Assembly (NCBI RefSeq): GCF_003945765.1
Contig: NZ_CP027712.1
Span: 2,356,001 to 2,420,000 of the forward strand
Origin: Pseudomonas chlororaphis subsp. chlororaphis
GTDB taxonomy: Bacteria; Pseudomonadota; Gammaproteobacteria; Pseudomonadales; Pseudomonadaceae
Length of the DNA: 64,000 bases
Reading direction: 5' to 3'
The notes below the pieces were generated by a model. It was not told where the DNA came from, searched no databases, and was given only the letters and a program-made list of their open reading frames with translations. Both the position numbers and the translations under genes were made by a program. This document shows, piece after piece, positions 1 to 7,449 of this stretch; within the stretch, counting starts at the first letter, position 1, and the number at the start of each line of letters is the position of its first letter.

Positions 1-575
1 GGGTCTGGTCGGTGCAATCGGCAGTGATTGAGGGGGACGTGGCCACCGGCAAGCGAGTCGATACCGTTCAGGTTGAAATGGCGCAAAACAGCGCAGTAGT
101 CCAGCAGGTCAGCCAGGCCCAAGTGGCGCTCGACGGCAAGGCCTCAACCATGTGGTCGGTGAAGATGCAGATCGATTCTGCGGGGCGTTATGTCGCCGCA
201 GGTATTGGGCTGGGCATCGAGAACGGCCCGGCCGGCCTGCAGAGCCAGTTCCTGGTGAGCGCGGATCGCTTCGCCGTGGTGAATGGCATGGGCGGGGGCG
301 CTCTCGCTGTGCCATTTGTTGTCCAGGACGGCCAGGTCTTCATCAACCAGGCGTTTATCAACCAGGCCTTTATCAAGGAGCTCGTACTTGGCATGACGCT
401 CAGGTCGGCAGCACTCAACAGCGAAGGCCTGCCGTTGCTGGAAATCAACATACCGGCAGGGACGCTGACGCTACGTGGCCAGTCAGCGGAAGGTTCTACG
501 CTGCTGAACAACAATGGCATCTTCGTTTACGACCTGAACCATATCGAGCGTGCAGGGCTGGGGAGGCTTTCGTAA
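1..575 (+). CDS. Phage tail tip protein J, C-terminal part (partial at left edge)
   Basis: The reading frame is open from the first base of the window, so the gene starts upstream; the first possible start inside the window (GTG at 12) is probably internal. About 190 residues are visible. The order of features (a coiled 'AQNSAVVQQVSQAQVALDG' stretch, then 'KASTMWSVKMQID..GRYVAAGIGLGIE' and a 'FLVSADRFAVVN' segment) is that of the C-terminal DUF1983-type region of lambda gpJ-like host-specificity/central tail proteins. It would sit at the tail tip and contact the cell surface. It is followed by tail-fibre genes. Note the short internal repeat 'FINQAFINQAFI' near residue 115. Family call is by recall; confident that this is a tail structural protein. 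Confidence 0.8.
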   Translation, partial: VWSVQSAVIEGDVATGKRVDTVQVEMAQNSAVVQQVSQAQVALDGKASTMWSVKMQIDSAGRYVAAGIGLGIENGPAGLQSQFLVSADRFAVVNGMGGGALAVPFVVQDGQVFINQAFINQAFIKELVLGMTLRSAALNSEGLPLLEINIPAGTLTLRGQSAEGSTLLNNNGIFVYDLNHIERAGLGRLS

Positions 576-871
576 TGGCGTTTTATGGAGCCAGAACAAG
601 GAGCGCCGCCGGCGTGGAAACGCTCAACACGTCGACCATGGGGATTCGTTCGATCGTGACCAAGAAGGTTACGGTCCCACCGATCACCAGCGACTTCACC
701 AGCTTCATCGATATGCCGGAGATCACCGCGACTTCGTTCGTTTGCGTCACGCTTCAGGACGCTTCTAACAGCTCCTCGGCGCTCCCTGCTGTGTTCTGGT
801 CTACCGGCCAGCTCAGGGTGCGCCGTGGCGCCGGCATAGCCTTGAACGTTTTCATCCTGACTTATCAATAG
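575..871 (+). CDS. Small phage tail-associated protein
   Basis: This 98-residue protein starts at an ATG that overlaps the stop of the preceding tail gene (TAATG), with a GGGAGG ribosome-binding site inside that gene, so the two are translationally coupled. No catalytic motif, signal peptide or membrane segment is seen. The position between the J-like protein and the tail-fibre genes, and the same strand and spacing, suggest a minor tail or baseplate component. The family is not recognised; function is inferred from context only. Confidence 0.65.
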   Translation: MAFYGARTRSAAGVETLNTSTMGIRSIVTKKVTVPPITSDFTSFIDMPEITATSFVCVTLQDASNSSSALPAVFWSTGQLRVRRGAGIALNVFILTYQ

Positions 872-879
872 GGGGAGGC

Positions 880-1605
880 ATGGACTACGGATTCAGGTCG
901 CGCAACGGTCTGAACTTCTTTCAGATTGACAGCGTGAACAGGGTTCTCGGGGTCGCTGCCAGTGGCAGCTATGTGATCGGTAAGCCGCCTGGTGCCCCTC
1001 TCACCATCACTTCAGCAACCATCACTTACCCAACGCCGATCACCACACCCGATCCGCCCATGGTGTTCTTGAACCCGAACAACCAGGGCATGTATCACAC
1101 GCTGATGAACATCGGCAGCCCGGGGAGCTGGACGGGGTTCTCGTTCCAACTGCAGCTGATGTCGCCATTCAACAGCTCGGATTGCAGCGGGAAGTGGCTG
1201 GTGGCGACGTTCCGTTCTGTTGGCCCACCCAGCGAGTATGACATCAGGCTGAAAAACGCGGCCGGCGAGGTGATTTTTGTCGGGGCCGACAACCTGCTTT
1301 CGATGAGAGGGTTTCCTGTCAATGAAGGCTGGTCACTCGATAATCGTGGCGAGCAGGTCGGAGGAGTCTACTGGTCTGGCTGCCAGATGCCGTGGACTGG
1401 CGACTATGCGGATTACTTCCTCGCTTCGACCCTGATCGGCGGGAGGATCTACAACGGCAACTCGACGCTTGAAACGCCTTGTGGATTCCATGCCGGTGTG
1501 CGCTCAACCCTCAATGGCTACATAGGTGCGATGGTGAGCTCTGAAGGCGGCACTGCAAAGAACGGACGAACCACCTTTGCCGCCAGGCCAATGCGACCCC
1601 TGTAA
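880..1605 (+). CDS. Phage tail-region protein of unknown function
   Basis: A 241-residue protein starting 8 bases after the previous stop, with a strong GGGGGAGG site. It is rich in Gly, Ser, Asn, Pro and aromatic residues and looks like a beta-rich virion protein; proteins of this kind lie between gpJ and the tail fibre in many Pseudomonas siphovirus-like prophages. No enzymatic motif is seen. It may be a receptor-binding or tail-tip accessory protein. A hairpin with a T-rich tail follows the gene. Confidence 0.6.
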   Translation: MDYGFRSRNGLNFFQIDSVNRVLGVAASGSYVIGKPPGAPLTITSATITYPTPITTPDPPMVFLNPNNQGMYHTLMNIGSPGSWTGFSFQLQLMSPFNSSDCSGKWLVATFRSVGPPSEYDIRLKNAAGEVIFVGADNLLSMRGFPVNEGWSLDNRGEQVGGVYWSGCQMPWTGDYADYFLASTLIGGRIYNGNSTLETPCGFHAGVRSTLNGYIGAMVSSEGGTAKNGRTTFAARPMRPL

Positions 1606-1623
1606 TCAGGCACGCATTCAACC

Positions 1624-1650
1624 AAGCCCTCCGCGCGAGGGCTTTCTTTT
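1624..1650 (+). terminator. Rho-independent terminator within the tail module
   Basis: AAGCCCTC and GAGGGCTT arms are separated by a CGCG loop and followed by TCTTTT. It lies between two co-directional tail genes, so it probably lowers rather than abolishes expression of the fibre genes. Confidence 0.65.
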
Positions 1651-1661
1651 GGGAGCAATAA

Positions 1662-2222
1662 ATGGCTAAGCAGGTAATTCAACTCGGGACGCCACCAACT
1701 GGCGTAGGCGGTGATACGCCACGAAGCGCCAACATGAAAATCAACGGCAACTTTGATGAGCTGTACGCCGCGCTTGGGGGGAACACGCCCGTAGCAGCTC
1801 AGCCGCTCGATGCCACCCTGTCCAGCTTGGCGGGGCAGGGGTTCGTTAAGAAGTTCTCGGACAACAGTCTGCTGGCAACCACAGGTTGGCGTCGAATGCC
1901 GGATGGTGGCATCACTCAATGGGGGCTTGTTGCGCTCTCTGCCGTGGGAGCTTTTAACCCGCAGACGATCGGCGGCCAGACCTGGTACACGCACTTCTAC
2001 ATAGTCACGTTGCCGATCAACTACCTGTCAGCCCATCACAACATCGTCGCGAGCCTCAATGGCGCGCCGTCCTACGCCCAGTCTGCGATGACCCCCTTTT
2101 TCCTGACCACCGACAAGCGCACAAACAGCACAACGGAGAGCCTAACCGCTTTCACCGTTGCCATCTGCACGCCGGTCACCGGCTGGGTTCCTTATCTCAA
2201 CTTCCGGAGCTGCGGGAAATGA
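1662..2222 (+). CDS. Phage tail fibre protein
   Basis: A 186-residue protein with a short N-terminal head ('GDTPRSANMKINGNFDELYAAL', typical of fibre N-termini that anchor to the tail) and a C-terminal domain that begins 'GWRRMPDGGITQWG', the signature of gp53-like tail-fibre tips. It is short compared with most fibres, so it may be a side fibre or a reduced receptor-binding protein. The next gene overlaps it by 4 bases and encodes a fibre-assembly chaperone, which supports the call. Confidence 0.8.
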   Translation: MAKQVIQLGTPPTGVGGDTPRSANMKINGNFDELYAALGGNTPVAAQPLDATLSSLAGQGFVKKFSDNSLLATTGWRRMPDGGITQWGLVALSAVGAFNPQTIGGQTWYTHFYIVTLPINYLSAHHNIVASLNGAPSYAQSAMTPFFLTTDKRTNSTTESLTAFTVAICTPVTGWVPYLNFRSCGK

Positions 2223-2614
2223 CCATGTTCTATTCGCCCAGTGCTGGCGGTTTCTACGACGATAGTTTCAAGCCTGATGACGCGATCGAACTGGATGACG
2301 AGGAGTATGCAGGCCTTGTCGCGGGCCAGCGTGGTAATGGCTTTATCGTCAAGGACGGCGTGGTCGTGGTTGCCGAGCCGCAAGAAGCTCCCGCAAGGAC
2401 TCCCGGGCAGATCTGTGCCGAGAATGCACTCAAGCGTGATGAGCTCCTTGATGTCGCACGCCTACGCATCGCACCGCTCAAGGATTCGGTAGAGCTTGGC
2501 CTTTCGACAGATGAGGATGTCGCGGCATTAACAGCCTGGAGGCAGTACCGAGTTGCTGTAAACCGGGTCGATCTAAGCCTTGATCCGCCAGTCTGGCCGC
2601 CGCGGCCAGAGTGA
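2219..2614 (+). CDS. Tail fibre assembly chaperone
   Basis: A 131-residue protein of the Caudovirales tail-fibre assembly (TAP/Tfa) type: an N-terminal 'FYSPSAGGFYDD' segment, then 'LVAGQRGNGFIVKDG.VVV', and a C-terminal helical part ending in 'LTAWRQYRVAVNRVDL...PPVWPPRPE', which matches the usual 'WK.YRV.L..v' tail of this family. The start codon overlaps the fibre stop (ATGA). It should help fold or trimerise the fibre encoded just upstream. Confidence 0.85.
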   Translation: MTMFYSPSAGGFYDDSFKPDDAIELDDEEYAGLVAGQRGNGFIVKDGVVVVAEPQEAPARTPGQICAENALKRDELLDVARLRIAPLKDSVELGLSTDEDVAALTAWRQYRVAVNRVDLSLDPPVWPPRPE

Positions 2615-2631
2615 TTCGTCCGCAAGCCCGC

Positions 2632-2657
2632 ACCCGCCATTGAGCGGGTATTTTTTT
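2632..2657 (+). terminator. Rho-independent terminator after the fibre genes
   Basis: ACCCGC and GCGGGT arms around CATTGA, followed by A and seven T. It separates the tail-fibre genes from the lysis genes. Confidence 0.8.
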
Positions 2658-2671
2658 GCCTGGAGAAAAGT

Positions 2672-3097
2672 ATGCCGAACACCGAAACCCGCGGGGTGCG
2701 CAATCGCAATCCCGGGAACATCGACTACAACCCGGCCAACAAGTGGCAGGGCCAGCTCCCACCAAACCCAGCGCTTGAGAAGCGATTCGCTCGGTTCGAT
2801 ACGCCAGAGAATGGCATCCGCGCCCTGGGCAAGCTTCTGCTGACCTACCAGCGTAAGCACGGGCTCAAGACGGTGAAGGCGATTATCAGTCGCTGGGCGC
2901 CGGCGGTAGAGAACGACACAGCTGCCTACGTGCGGGCCGTAGAGGCAAACACCGGCACTCGGCCTGGGGCGGAGATTGACCTGGCCCAGGCCACGGTCAT
3001 GGCCGGGTTCGTCAAGGCGATCATCCATCACGAGAATGCCGGGTATGCCTATCCGGACGCCGTGCTGGCCGAAGGCGTGCGGCGGGCGCTGACATGA
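2672..3097 (+). CDS. Phage endolysin, P5-like peptidoglycan-degrading protein
   Basis: A 141-residue protein that opens with 'RGVRNRNPGNI' and continues 'RFARFDTPENGIRALGKLL..Y', the signature of the 'structural protein P5'-like lytic transglycosylase/muramidase family. There is no signal peptide or membrane segment, so export would need a holin; none is visible in this window. GGAG lies 7 bases before the ATG. The stop overlaps the start of the Rz-like gene (ATGA), forming a lysis operon. Confidence 0.8.
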   Translation: MPNTETRGVRNRNPGNIDYNPANKWQGQLPPNPALEKRFARFDTPENGIRALGKLLLTYQRKHGLKTVKAIISRWAPAVENDTAAYVRAVEANTGTRPGAEIDLAQATVMAGFVKAIIHHENAGYAYPDAVLAEGVRRALT

Positions 3098-3465
3098 CGC
3101 CGGTGCAGAAGCTGCTCGGCATGCTGGTGCTGGCCGGCCTGCTGATCGCCGCCGGCGCCGGTCTTGGTGCCTGGCTTGCCGCGGGCCACTACCGACCACA
3201 GCTCGACGCCGCCCAGGACGACCTGGCAACGGCCAAGGCCGGCCGGGCCAATCTGGAAGCGCTAGCGGGCGAGCAGGGCAGGAAGCTCGGCGAGCTGGTG
3301 CTGGCCGGTAGAGAGCGTGAGCAGCGCGCCGCCCAGGCCCAGGCCGACGCCCGAGAGCTGGCCCAGGGCGAGTATGCCGCGGCAAACCGTCTGCTGCAGG
3401 AGCGAACCGGTGGCGACCAGTGTGCGGCCGCCACGGTCGTTATCGATCAGGAGCTGGGGTTATGA
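3094..3465 (+). CDS. Rz-like inner-membrane spanin
   Basis: A 123-residue protein with one N-terminal membrane segment (about residues 8-29) followed by a long Ala/Glu/Arg/Gln-rich coiled coil, the layout of i-spanins. It would span the periplasm from the inner membrane and act with the lipoprotein encoded by the next gene to fuse inner and outer membranes in the last step of lysis. It overlaps its neighbours by 4 bases at each end. Confidence 0.8.
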   Translation: MTPVQKLLGMLVLAGLLIAAGAGLGAWLAAGHYRPQLDAAQDDLATAKAGRANLEALAGEQGRKLGELVLAGREREQRAAQAQADARELAQGEYAAANRLLQERTGGDQCAAATVVIDQELGL

Positions 3466-3719
3466 AGTTGCTGCTGTTGTGGGTTGTAGTGGTACTGGCG
3501 GGGTGCGCCGGCCGGGAGCCTGAAGTGCGCACTGTTCGGGTCGAGGTGCCGGTGCCGGTCCTGTGCAAGACTCAGGAGGTGGCGGTGCCACCCTGGGCAG
3601 CTGCCGATCTGAAGAAGTCCGACGATCTGGAACTGAAGGTGCGGGCGCTACTGGCGGAACGGCGGCAGCGGATTGGCTATGAGCGGGAGCTGGTCGCGGC
3701 GGTTGGGGCGTGCCTGTAG
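3462..3719 (+). CDS. Rz1-like outer-membrane spanin lipoprotein
   Basis: An 85-residue protein starting at an ATG that overlaps the Rz stop by 4 bases. The N-terminus 'MKLLLLWVVVVLAGCAG' has a clear lipobox (LAGC), so the mature protein would be a lipoprotein; a Val/Pro-rich stretch follows. Unlike lambda Rz1 it is placed after Rz, not nested inside it. It completes the endolysin-Rz-Rz1 lysis set. Confidence 0.8.
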   Translation: MKLLLLWVVVVLAGCAGREPEVRTVRVEVPVPVLCKTQEVAVPPWAAADLKKSDDLELKVRALLAERRQRIGYERELVAAVGACL

Positions 3720-3780
3720 GAGGAATGGTGCGGCGTACCGCACCAAACTACTTCGCCCAAATGGGGGGCGCTGCTCGACG

Positions 3781-5838
3781 TTACTGGTTGTCCCAGTATG
3801 AGTCAGCCCTATCGATCAGCATTTTGGTCAGGTTGAACTTTTTACCGAGCTCGGCGGAGCCCGACATGGATAAATGGCCTTTATCACGATGAAGCGGAAA
3901 ACCATTTATATGAGTGGAGCACACACCATCAACACAAGTGAGATCTTGCAGATGGAAAACTGGAGCAAACGTTTCCACTTTTTGCATGAATTGACTTATA
4001 TCAAAGGTCATTTCATTTGAGTTCTTATACAAGAAGTCGCAGCTCGCCTCTGCTCTGACGAGTGATCGTCTTGCCCAGCATCGTCCCATGTCATAACCAG
4101 ACCAAGGCGTCGGTGCAACAACAATGGGTTTGACGCCCAGTGCTCGTAACTTATCTATTGTCAACTCCATGTAGCGGGCTTGGGTGTCATACCCGCCTTT
4201 GACAACCTTTCCCTCAACAAAAATATCACTCTTAAGGTTGTACGGTGACGACAGGATGACGTGTGTGATTTGTCTGTTTTCCGATAACCATTTATACACC
4301 AGCTCATTTTGTCGCAAGCAGTTTTTTACAAAGTTATCCCCGTCCGGTCCGTTGTCATAATAATTCATATCCAAGATAGGACGGCAAGAAGATGCCGTGT
4401 GCTGACGAAAGGAATAAACATCCTTGCTGGATTCTAGTGCCTGCACCAGATGCATCGCATAAGAGTCTCCCCATAGCAAAACTGTGGGACTATCGCCAAA
4501 TTTACACTTATCAGTCTTGAAGTCCTTGTCATATACACAGCTATCACCCAGTCCAAGGTTAATGGCCAAGAGGTCAGAGTACTCGGAAAACTTCACACCG
4601 TTAGCAGCCACTCTGTCGCCAAAACCATCCTTCTTATAGGTTAAGCCCCCCAGAGCGCCCACAACCAACATCAAAAATACCAGCGTTGAAGGTACATGTT
4701 TGCGCCACCGTCCGAGACGAACTGGGCGCTCGACTAGCCGATAGGTCAACCACGAAAGCAAAACAGATAGCACCAGAACTATCAGCAGCGCCTTATAGCT
4801 TGGGTTGCCGGCTTCGATGATCCATAGAAACGATAATAATGGCCAATGCCACAGGTAGAGGGGGAAACTGATCAGTCCCAGCCAAACCAAAACTGGGTTT
4901 GACAAAACAAGTCTGTTAATTATGGTCTGCGGTCCCGCACAGATAATCAGTACTGTAGCCAGCACTGGGATTATTGCCCATTTACCTGGAAAACCTATCC
5001 CAGAATCAATACGCCAGAAGCCGTACACGAGCAATGACAGGCCAACAAGTGATAGCAGATTGGATAGTTGCCGTTCTCCACTATTTACTTGAATTCCTGG
5101 TATCGCTACCTCCAGAATGCGCCCTGTCTTAACCTTGATGGTATTGAAAAAATCACCCTTATAGAGAGTCGCCCATGCTAAAAGGCTGCCACTTAGTAAC
5201 TCCCAGAAGCGTGTCTGTGGGGAATAAAATGTGGCCACGGCATCTTTGCTTACTCCTCGAAGGTTGAGGTAGAGAGAAATGACTGCAAGCGTAGAGATTA
5301 TCAATGCGGGGCTGAACTTTCGCTTCCATGCCAACCAAAGCAGCAACGGCCAAACAATATAGAATTGTTCTTCAATGCCCAGACTCCACAAGTGCAGAAG
5401 CGGTTTGCTCTCGGCGGAGTTATCAAAATACCCGGCTTCCCCCCATAATGTGAAGTTGGATGCGAAGGATGCTCCGGAAAAAATATGTTTTCCTAGTTGC
5501 TTGTATTCATCAGCAAATAACGCAGCCCAGCCAATCGCTAAACATGCCGATAACACTAAAAGAAGTGCTGGAAAGATTCGTTTTATCCGGCGTGCGTAGA
5601 AATCGGAAAAGCTGAATGTTTCCTTATCAAGGCCTTCAAAGATAATCGTCGATATCAGAAAGCCAGAGATAACAAAGAATATATCAACACCAATAAAGCC
5701 ACCTTTCATCCAGTCAGGAAAAGCATGGAAGGCAACAACTGATAATACAGCAATAGCTCGTAATCCATCTATGTCGGGTCGGTATCTTTGATGTCTCGGC
5801 TGGGGTATCTGGGAATTGATTTGAGGCGAGTCACTCAT
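3781..5838 (-). CDS. O-antigen/surface-polysaccharide acyltransferase (OafA-like)
   Basis: A 685-residue membrane protein. The N-terminal half is an acyltransferase-3 domain: 'YRPDIDGLRAIAVLSVVAFHA' with the conserved His, then 'GVDIFFVISGFLI' and about ten membrane segments. The C-terminal third is a periplasmic SGNH domain with 'LLWGDSYAMH' (catalytic Ser) and 'DKGHLSMSG' (Asp-x-x-His). Such proteins O-acetylate LPS O-antigen or similar glycans. The gene is AT-rich compared with its neighbours, lies between the lysis genes and the att scar, and points against the late genes. This is the usual layout of a lysogenic-conversion gene that alters the phage receptor. The exact substrate cannot be read from sequence. 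Confidence 0.85.
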   Translation of the reverse strand: MSDSPQINSQIPQPRHQRYRPDIDGLRAIAVLSVVAFHAFPDWMKGGFIGVDIFFVISGFLISTIIFEGLDKETFSFSDFYARRIKRIFPALLLVLSACLAIGWAALFADEYKQLGKHIFSGASFASNFTLWGEAGYFDNSAESKPLLHLWSLGIEEQFYIVWPLLLWLAWKRKFSPALIISTLAVISLYLNLRGVSKDAVATFYSPQTRFWELLSGSLLAWATLYKGDFFNTIKVKTGRILEVAIPGIQVNSGERQLSNLLSLVGLSLLVYGFWRIDSGIGFPGKWAIIPVLATVLIICAGPQTIINRLVLSNPVLVWLGLISFPLYLWHWPLLSFLWIIEAGNPSYKALLIVLVLSVLLSWLTYRLVERPVRLGRWRKHVPSTLVFLMLVVGALGGLTYKKDGFGDRVAANGVKFSEYSDLLAINLGLGDSCVYDKDFKTDKCKFGDSPTVLLWGDSYAMHLVQALESSKDVYSFRQHTASSCRPILDMNYYDNGPDGDNFVKNCLRQNELVYKWLSENRQITHVILSSPYNLKSDIFVEGKVVKGGYDTQARYMELTIDKLRALGVKPIVVAPTPWSGYDMGRCWARRSLVRAEASCDFLYKNSNEMTFDISQFMQKVETFAPVFHLQDLTCVDGVCSTHINGFPLHRDKGHLSMSGSAELGKKFNLTKMLIDRADSYWDNQ

Positions 5839-6700
5839 CGATGTTTCTCTTGTCTGGAGCTTTGAGCGGTTGGTCGGAGCAGATCAGCTTGATGCTAAAC
5901 AATGTTTCTGTACTTATTGATTTGACTTGGCACAGGATAATTCAAGGGGCTGCGAACGGCTGCGCGTGAGCATTATTTATAAGGCGGCCATTCTACATAA
6001 TGTGGATCACCTGGCACGCGTTTTTATGCTTGACCTTTGCAGAGTTATAGGTAAGCACGAAGATTCGGTCACCGCGCTAGATGCGATATTTGTTGCGTAG
6101 GAAGCGTGTTGGTGAAGGGTAGGCTAATTGGCTTAGTCGCTCCCCTTGTAGTCTCCATCTGTGATATCCCCCGTCCTGGCCATCGGATCCGGGTTGTGAT
6201 TCTTAACGTTGCCCACGGCCATGTCGGCCTTAAGCTATACAAAGGCTCTGACTGGCTCCCCTTGATGTGGCGCCATTCCTATCGCACTTGATCATCGTGG
6301 AGCGTTTCTCCCACCAGATGAAGCAGGGCGGCCATTGTCGTTGGCGTCACGTTATACCGCCCCAGCGGTTGATTGCCGACGGTGTGACCAACGCGCCTGG
6401 CATGCTGAGTACGGCAACAAAGTCGTGAGTGCCGTGGTACTGCGCGATACGTCCGCACATGCTCGCCTCTGAAGTAATGATCCACTTCATTCAACGTAAA
6501 CCAACGGGCGGGCCATTCGTCAGCGACCGATTGATGGTCTCGGCGCCGCGGATAGGGGGATTGTATGTGGTCGACAGAACGCCGAAAGAGGGTGGGGACT
6601 TTTTCGGGGATTTGTGAAATTCGGTTGGGGCCGGTACGGCATCGTTTGCAGCGAGCGCCGGTAAAGACCCAATAAAATCAGCACTTTATGTGCATTTTCA
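5839..6700. other. Gene-poor prophage right end
   Basis: About 860 bases between the acyltransferase start and the att scar. The first 200 bases are AT-rich and must hold the acyltransferase promoter. Short open frames occur (for example near 6279-6494 on the minus strand and 6429-6617 on the plus strand) but none has a recognisable motif or a convincing ribosome-binding site. They may be decayed phage genes. Confidence 0.5.
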
Positions 6701-6748
6701 AGCATGGGGTGCTAGGGGTCGAGTGTTCGAATCACTCCGTCCCGACCA
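6701..6748 (+). repeat. attR scar: 3' part of tRNA-Pro(GGG)
   Basis: The sequence reads from the anticodon arm (AGC ATGGGGT GCT), through the variable region and a perfect T-arm (GAGTG TTCGAAT CACTC), to the acceptor 3' strand CGTCCCG-A-CCA. The 5' half of a tRNA is absent upstream. This is the partial tRNA copy left when an integrase recombines inside a tRNA gene; the intact tRNA-Pro should lie at the other end of the prophage, left of this window. It marks the right boundary of the prophage. Confidence 0.85.
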
Positions 6749-6764
6749 TATTTTTCAATGACTT

Positions 6765-6791
6765 AGCCCAATCTTCACAGGTTGGGCTTTT
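6765..6791 (+). terminator. Terminator of the original tRNA-Pro locus
   Basis: AGCCCAA and TTGGGCT arms around a 10-base loop, followed by TTTTTC, directly after the tRNA 3' end. It is probably the native tRNA-Pro terminator, now separated from its tRNA by the prophage. Confidence 0.75.
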
Positions 6792-6968
6792 TCATGTCTG
6801 GGATTTTGTGTTGCTGGTTTTGCAGTCTGCTTTCCCGGCGTCAGCTAAACGCCCCTCAAACATTTCAATGTTGATACCTGCATTTAAATGCGTTCCCCCA
6901 ATAGGAGGGCGTAGGATGGATTTGCCTACGGTTCGTCGGTACTCAGCTCTGACCAGGGGATGCTAAGC

Positions 6969-7166
6969 ATGAAGGTGAATGGCTTAAAAGTTGTGTTGAT
7001 TGCCGCAACGCTTGTGTTGAGTGCGTGCTCCGGAACGACGACACGCTCCTGTTTCTCGGATGCCTGCAGGCTCGGCGGCAATTACACGAAGTTGAATACC
7101 GGCGGTGGCGCTTCCGCGCTGGGCAATAGCTATAACGAGTATGGTTCGAGCCTTTTGCACGACTGA
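6969..7166 (+). CDS. Small lipoprotein of unknown function
   Basis: A 65-residue protein whose N-terminus 'MKVNGLKVVLIAATLVLSACSG' is a lipoprotein signal with the lipobox LSAC. The mature part is only about 45 residues, rich in Gly, Ser, Asn and Thr, with two further Cys. The ATG at 6969 is preferred to the one at 6960 because AGGGG lies 9 bases before it. A terminator follows. No homologous family is recognised. Confidence 0.6.
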   Translation: MKVNGLKVVLIAATLVLSACSGTTTRSCFSDACRLGGNYTKLNTGGGASALGNSYNEYGSSLLHD

Positions 7167-7223
7167 GGTTTTCTCCGAGTGCCAGAAGAGTGAGTCGTCA
7201 ACGATCCAGGACGCTTTCCTGTC

Positions 7224-7250
7224 AAAGCCCGGCCCAGAGCCGGGCTTTTT
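7224..7250 (+). terminator. Rho-independent terminator
   Basis: AAAGCCCGGC and GCCGGGCTTTTT arms around CCAGA. It ends the small lipoprotein transcript. Confidence 0.85.
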
Positions 7251-7353
7251 CATTCCGGTCTTTCCCCCAGGCGAGGTTGAGACGCTGATAGCCGATGGAT
7301 TACCCGCATGGGAGACCGGTCAGGTGGGGGCGTGAAGGATTGAGAGAATAAAG

Positions 7354-7381
7354 AAGGGCCCACCGTAAGGTGGGCCCTTTT
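7354..7381. terminator. Bidirectional terminator hairpin
   Basis: AAGGGCCCACC and GGTGGGCCCTT arms around GTAA, with a T-run on the plus side and a weaker one (TTCTTTA) on the minus side. It lies at the 3' end of the minus-strand lipase gene and probably terminates it. Confidence 0.75.
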
Positions 7382-7449
7382 CGTTTCTGTAATGGCCAAG
7401 GCTGATCGGGCAGCACCCTCATCTGAACGGAGAGTGTGCCCATCGAGCA

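Noticed and set aside
2672..3719. A holin gene in the prophage lysis module
   Set aside because: No separate small protein with two or three membrane segments is present; the only membrane segment in the module belongs to the Rz-like spanin.
6279..6494. Possible 71-residue minus-strand gene or intron-maturase remnant near the prophage end
   Set aside because: The resemblance to maturase tails was only impressionistic; no diagnostic motif could be found.
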